From Methanoculleus chikugoensis (GTDB taxonomy: Archaea; Halobacteriota; Methanomicrobia; Methanomicrobiales; Methanoculleaceae): a DNA stretch of 40,186 bases. Every line of letters starts with the position of its first letter. The stretch's first letter is position 1. The stretch is from assembly GCF_900095385.1 (NCBI RefSeq), contig NZ_FMID01000011.1:1-40186 (forward strand), in the 5' to 3' direction. This document shows, in pieces, positions 38,716 through 40,186 of the stretch. The notes under the pieces are model-generated. The model was not told the origin of the DNA. It ran no database searches and saw only the letters and a program-made list of their open reading frames with translations. The translations under genes were made by a program, and so were the position numbers.

Positions 38716-39471
38716 ATGCAATCCCTATCGAAGTGTTGTCTTCTCCTCATCCTCGGGCTCCTCATACTCTGCGTTCCGCCGGCAGCGGCGCAGGCCGGCT
38801 CGCATACCACACTGCAGGTATACACGAGCGAGGAGGTTCTCGGTCGAATCGTCTCGATCACCCCGGCTTCGGATATCGGTGCGTATTCCATCACCATTAC
38901 CCGCGGCACGAGCGTTCAGCCTGCCGGTGTGGGCGACACGCTGCGCCATAAAGACATCATCACCCTGCAGCGCGGCTCGTTTGCGGACATCCAGCTGGTC
39001 GACAGGAGTGACAAGACGATGCTCGGCGGAGGCACCAGGGGAACCGCAGTCCTGATCGAACGGGCAGGCGGCGGCTCCGGACAGGCGGCGGCTCCCGAGG
39101 TGACGGAAACCCCGACGGGCAGCGGGATAGTTTACGTGGATTACGGACAGGATGAAGCAGGAGTGGTGACATTCATTCAGGGCAGAGCGGAGATCCTTAG
39201 AAATGCCCGGATCTTTCCTGTATATAGAGGAGATAGCTTGCTTGTCGGCGATACCCTGTTTGTCAGAGATGGTGAGGTGACCGTTGAGATCTGGGACTCC
39301 GGGACAAGGACGATCTATAAGGGAGGGATACTCAGCGTTGAGCAGAAAGAGAAACCCCAGGAGCTGCTCGAACCGGTCTTCACCTTCTTCGACGATCTAA
39401 TGAATTCCCTTGAACGCGCTCTGGGATTTGAAGTCAAGATCCCGACCGCCACAGCCGGAGTCAGGGGATAA
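38716..39471 (+). CDS. Exported protein with two FecR-like domains
   Basis: A 251-residue exported protein. Signal peptide 1-25 (KCCLLLILGLLILCVPPAA). Two FecR-like beta units follow: about 45-110 (GDTLRHKDIITLQRGSFADI, then a strand) and about 145-215 (VTFIQGRAEILRNA, GDSLLVGDTLFVRDGEVTVE, GTRTIYKGG). They share the G-D-x-L-x-x-x-D pattern of FecR domains, which bind surface polymers or act in cell-envelope signalling. It ends in a helical tail. Placed after the large exported gene, it is a plausible envelope partner; the link is inference. Confidence 0.75.
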   Translation: MQSLSKCCLLLILGLLILCVPPAAAQAGSHTTLQVYTSEEVLGRIVSITPASDIGAYSITITRGTSVQPAGVGDTLRHKDIITLQRGSFADIQLVDRSDKTMLGGGTRGTAVLIERAGGGSGQAAAPEVTETPTGSGIVYVDYGQDEAGVVTFIQGRAEILRNARIFPVYRGDSLLVGDTLFVRDGEVTVEIWDSGTRTIYKGGILSVEQKEKPQELLEPVFTFFDDLMNSLERALGFEVKIPTATAGVRG

Positions 39472-39479
39472 CGGGATAC

Positions 39480-39507
39480 GAGGAGGAGCCCTCCTCCGGC
39501 TATTTTT
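39480..39507 (+). terminator. Hairpin plus T-tract after FecR-like gene
   Basis: GGAGGA (39482-39487) pairs with TCCTCC (39492-39497) around GCCC, followed by CTATTTTT. Confidence 0.55.
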
Positions 39508-39531
39508 ATCGGTACGGCCGGACCGTCCCGG

Positions 39532-39747
39532 TCAGCGCTTCGTGCGGCGGTCGAGGTCTTCAGCCGCCGCCCTGAACTCTTTTAGGCGGTCCTCAACCGA
39601 TCCGTCGGCGCCGCGAAGGGTCACTACCCTGCCGCAGCCGCCGCAGACGATCGGTTTGTTGTTTCTAAAGTGCTCGGCCGTAATCTGAACCGCAGAACCG
39701 CAGTCAGGGCAACTTATTGTTGTTATAGCCCGGCTTGTATCGGTCAC
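39532..39747 (-). CDS. Zinc-ribbon protein with helical tail
   Basis: A 71-residue frame from a GTG at 39747. CPDC (residues 11-14) and CGGC (33-36) can hold one zinc; between them are two strands. The C-terminal 30 residues (DGSVEDRLKEFRAAAEDLDRR) form a charged amphipathic helix. A longer frame starts at 39846 but its first 33 residues lack coding bias. Such short ribbons in archaea are often linked to RNA polymerase or ribosome function. Start choice is uncertain. Confidence 0.6.
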   Translation of the reverse strand: MTDTSRAITTISCPDCGSAVQITAEHFRNNKPIVCGGCGRVVTLRGADGSVEDRLKEFRAAAEDLDRRTKR

Positions 39748-39847
39748 ACTCAGAACTTGGGCTGTTTGTGGAATAATTTTTCGATACGCGACTTCCTGTC
39801 TATCTAATCCTGCCAAACTGAATCTTCGATGGCGGCAATGAGGCACT

Positions 39848-40186
39848 CGCGGCTCTTCTCGACGTAACCGGCACTAAAGAGCAGCTATTTGCAGGCATGG
39901 AACATGGAAGTAGTATGTTTTAGAGTTGCCGACCGTGGATATCCTGTTGAATAATAATCAACATATTTTGACTTCTTTTCATCATCCGCCACATGTGTCG
40001 CCGTGATACATGAATTCATCCGGATGGAACCTGTCTTCTGCATGAAGATATCCGGCCAGGGCATTTGTGCAGCAGCAACCTACTGCACAGTCTCATAACG
40101 GTATCATCACCAGTAATGTATAGGCCGGGCATCTGTGCAGGAGAGGCTTGCACGAATTAGTGACTGCATGAGATCGCCCCGGGGGT
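39848..40186. other. No gene seen at right edge
   Basis: This stretch has no frame with coding bias and no clear ribosome site. Two related 14-mers (GGGCATTTGTGCAG at 40049 and GGGCATCTGTGCAG at 40127) lie 78 bp apart; they may belong to a regulatory or repeat region continuing beyond the window. Confidence 0.45.

Noticed and set aside
1-40186. CRISPR array, rRNA, transposase or integrase gene
   Set aside because: No regularly spaced repeats, rRNA sequence or recombinase motifs were seen on either strand.

Overview
The window looks like chromosome from a methanogenic euryarchaeon of the Methanomicrobiales, probably close to Methanoculleus. The reasons are a high-GC backbone, archaeal TATA/BRE promoters, a tRNA-Asn(GTT) without an encoded CCA, a type II methionine aminopeptidase, a methanogen UPF0305/DUF2115 protein, a DUF3303 protein, many short lipoprotein/secreted genes and no bacterial-style operon signals. 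The taxon is inferred from gene content, not from a marker tree.

Left part (1-13260): an island of exported proteins. On the minus strand lie a membrane-anchored double winged-helix regulator, a PepSY-like lipoprotein and an ABC-2 permease; an 18-bp perfect palindrome sits next to a strong TATA box in front of the last two. On the plus strand follow two tandem secreted paralogues, a small unknown ORF, a secreted zinc-dependent phospholipase C, a membrane protein, a beta-propeller lipoprotein and three more secreted or lipoproteins. Two unrelated secreted genes (4199 and 7400) share a long upstream cassette of about 450-530 bp that runs through a structured leader into the signal-peptide codons; a shorter copy precedes the gene at 12710. 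The phospholipase and propeller genes each carry apparent one-base deletions near the N-terminus (three in all), each within or next to a short run of identical bases.

Middle (13260-24500): a 140-bp MITE-like element, then a minus-strand housekeeping operon (aminopeptidase P-like, map, AAA ATPase, metallo-beta-lactamase fold), a small membrane protein, a winged-helix protein, tRNA-Asn, a TM2-like membrane protein, and a lower-GC DUF3800 gene flanked by inverted-repeat-rich intergenic DNA including a candidate structured RNA with its own TATA box. Next is a four-gene metal-chelate uptake operon (exported partner, dockerin-like substrate-binding protein, FecCD permease, ATPase).

Right part (24200-40186): DUF3303, a ClC channel, a PRC-barrel protein, a protein with an HExxH motif, a Cache-like lipoprotein, multi-pass membrane proteins, a UPF0305 protein, a tiny basic protein, an M13 (neprilysin-like) lipoprotein metallopeptidase, and a membrane protein/1061-aa exported protein pair followed by a FecR-like exported protein. 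The last gene is a zinc-ribbon protein; the final 340 bp hold no gene.

The most unusual items are the shared leader-plus-signal-peptide cassette, the DUF3800 gene with its adjacent RNA-like element, the MITE-like element, the dockerin-bearing binding protein with an overlapping exported partner, and the three-gene surface cluster at 34282-39471.
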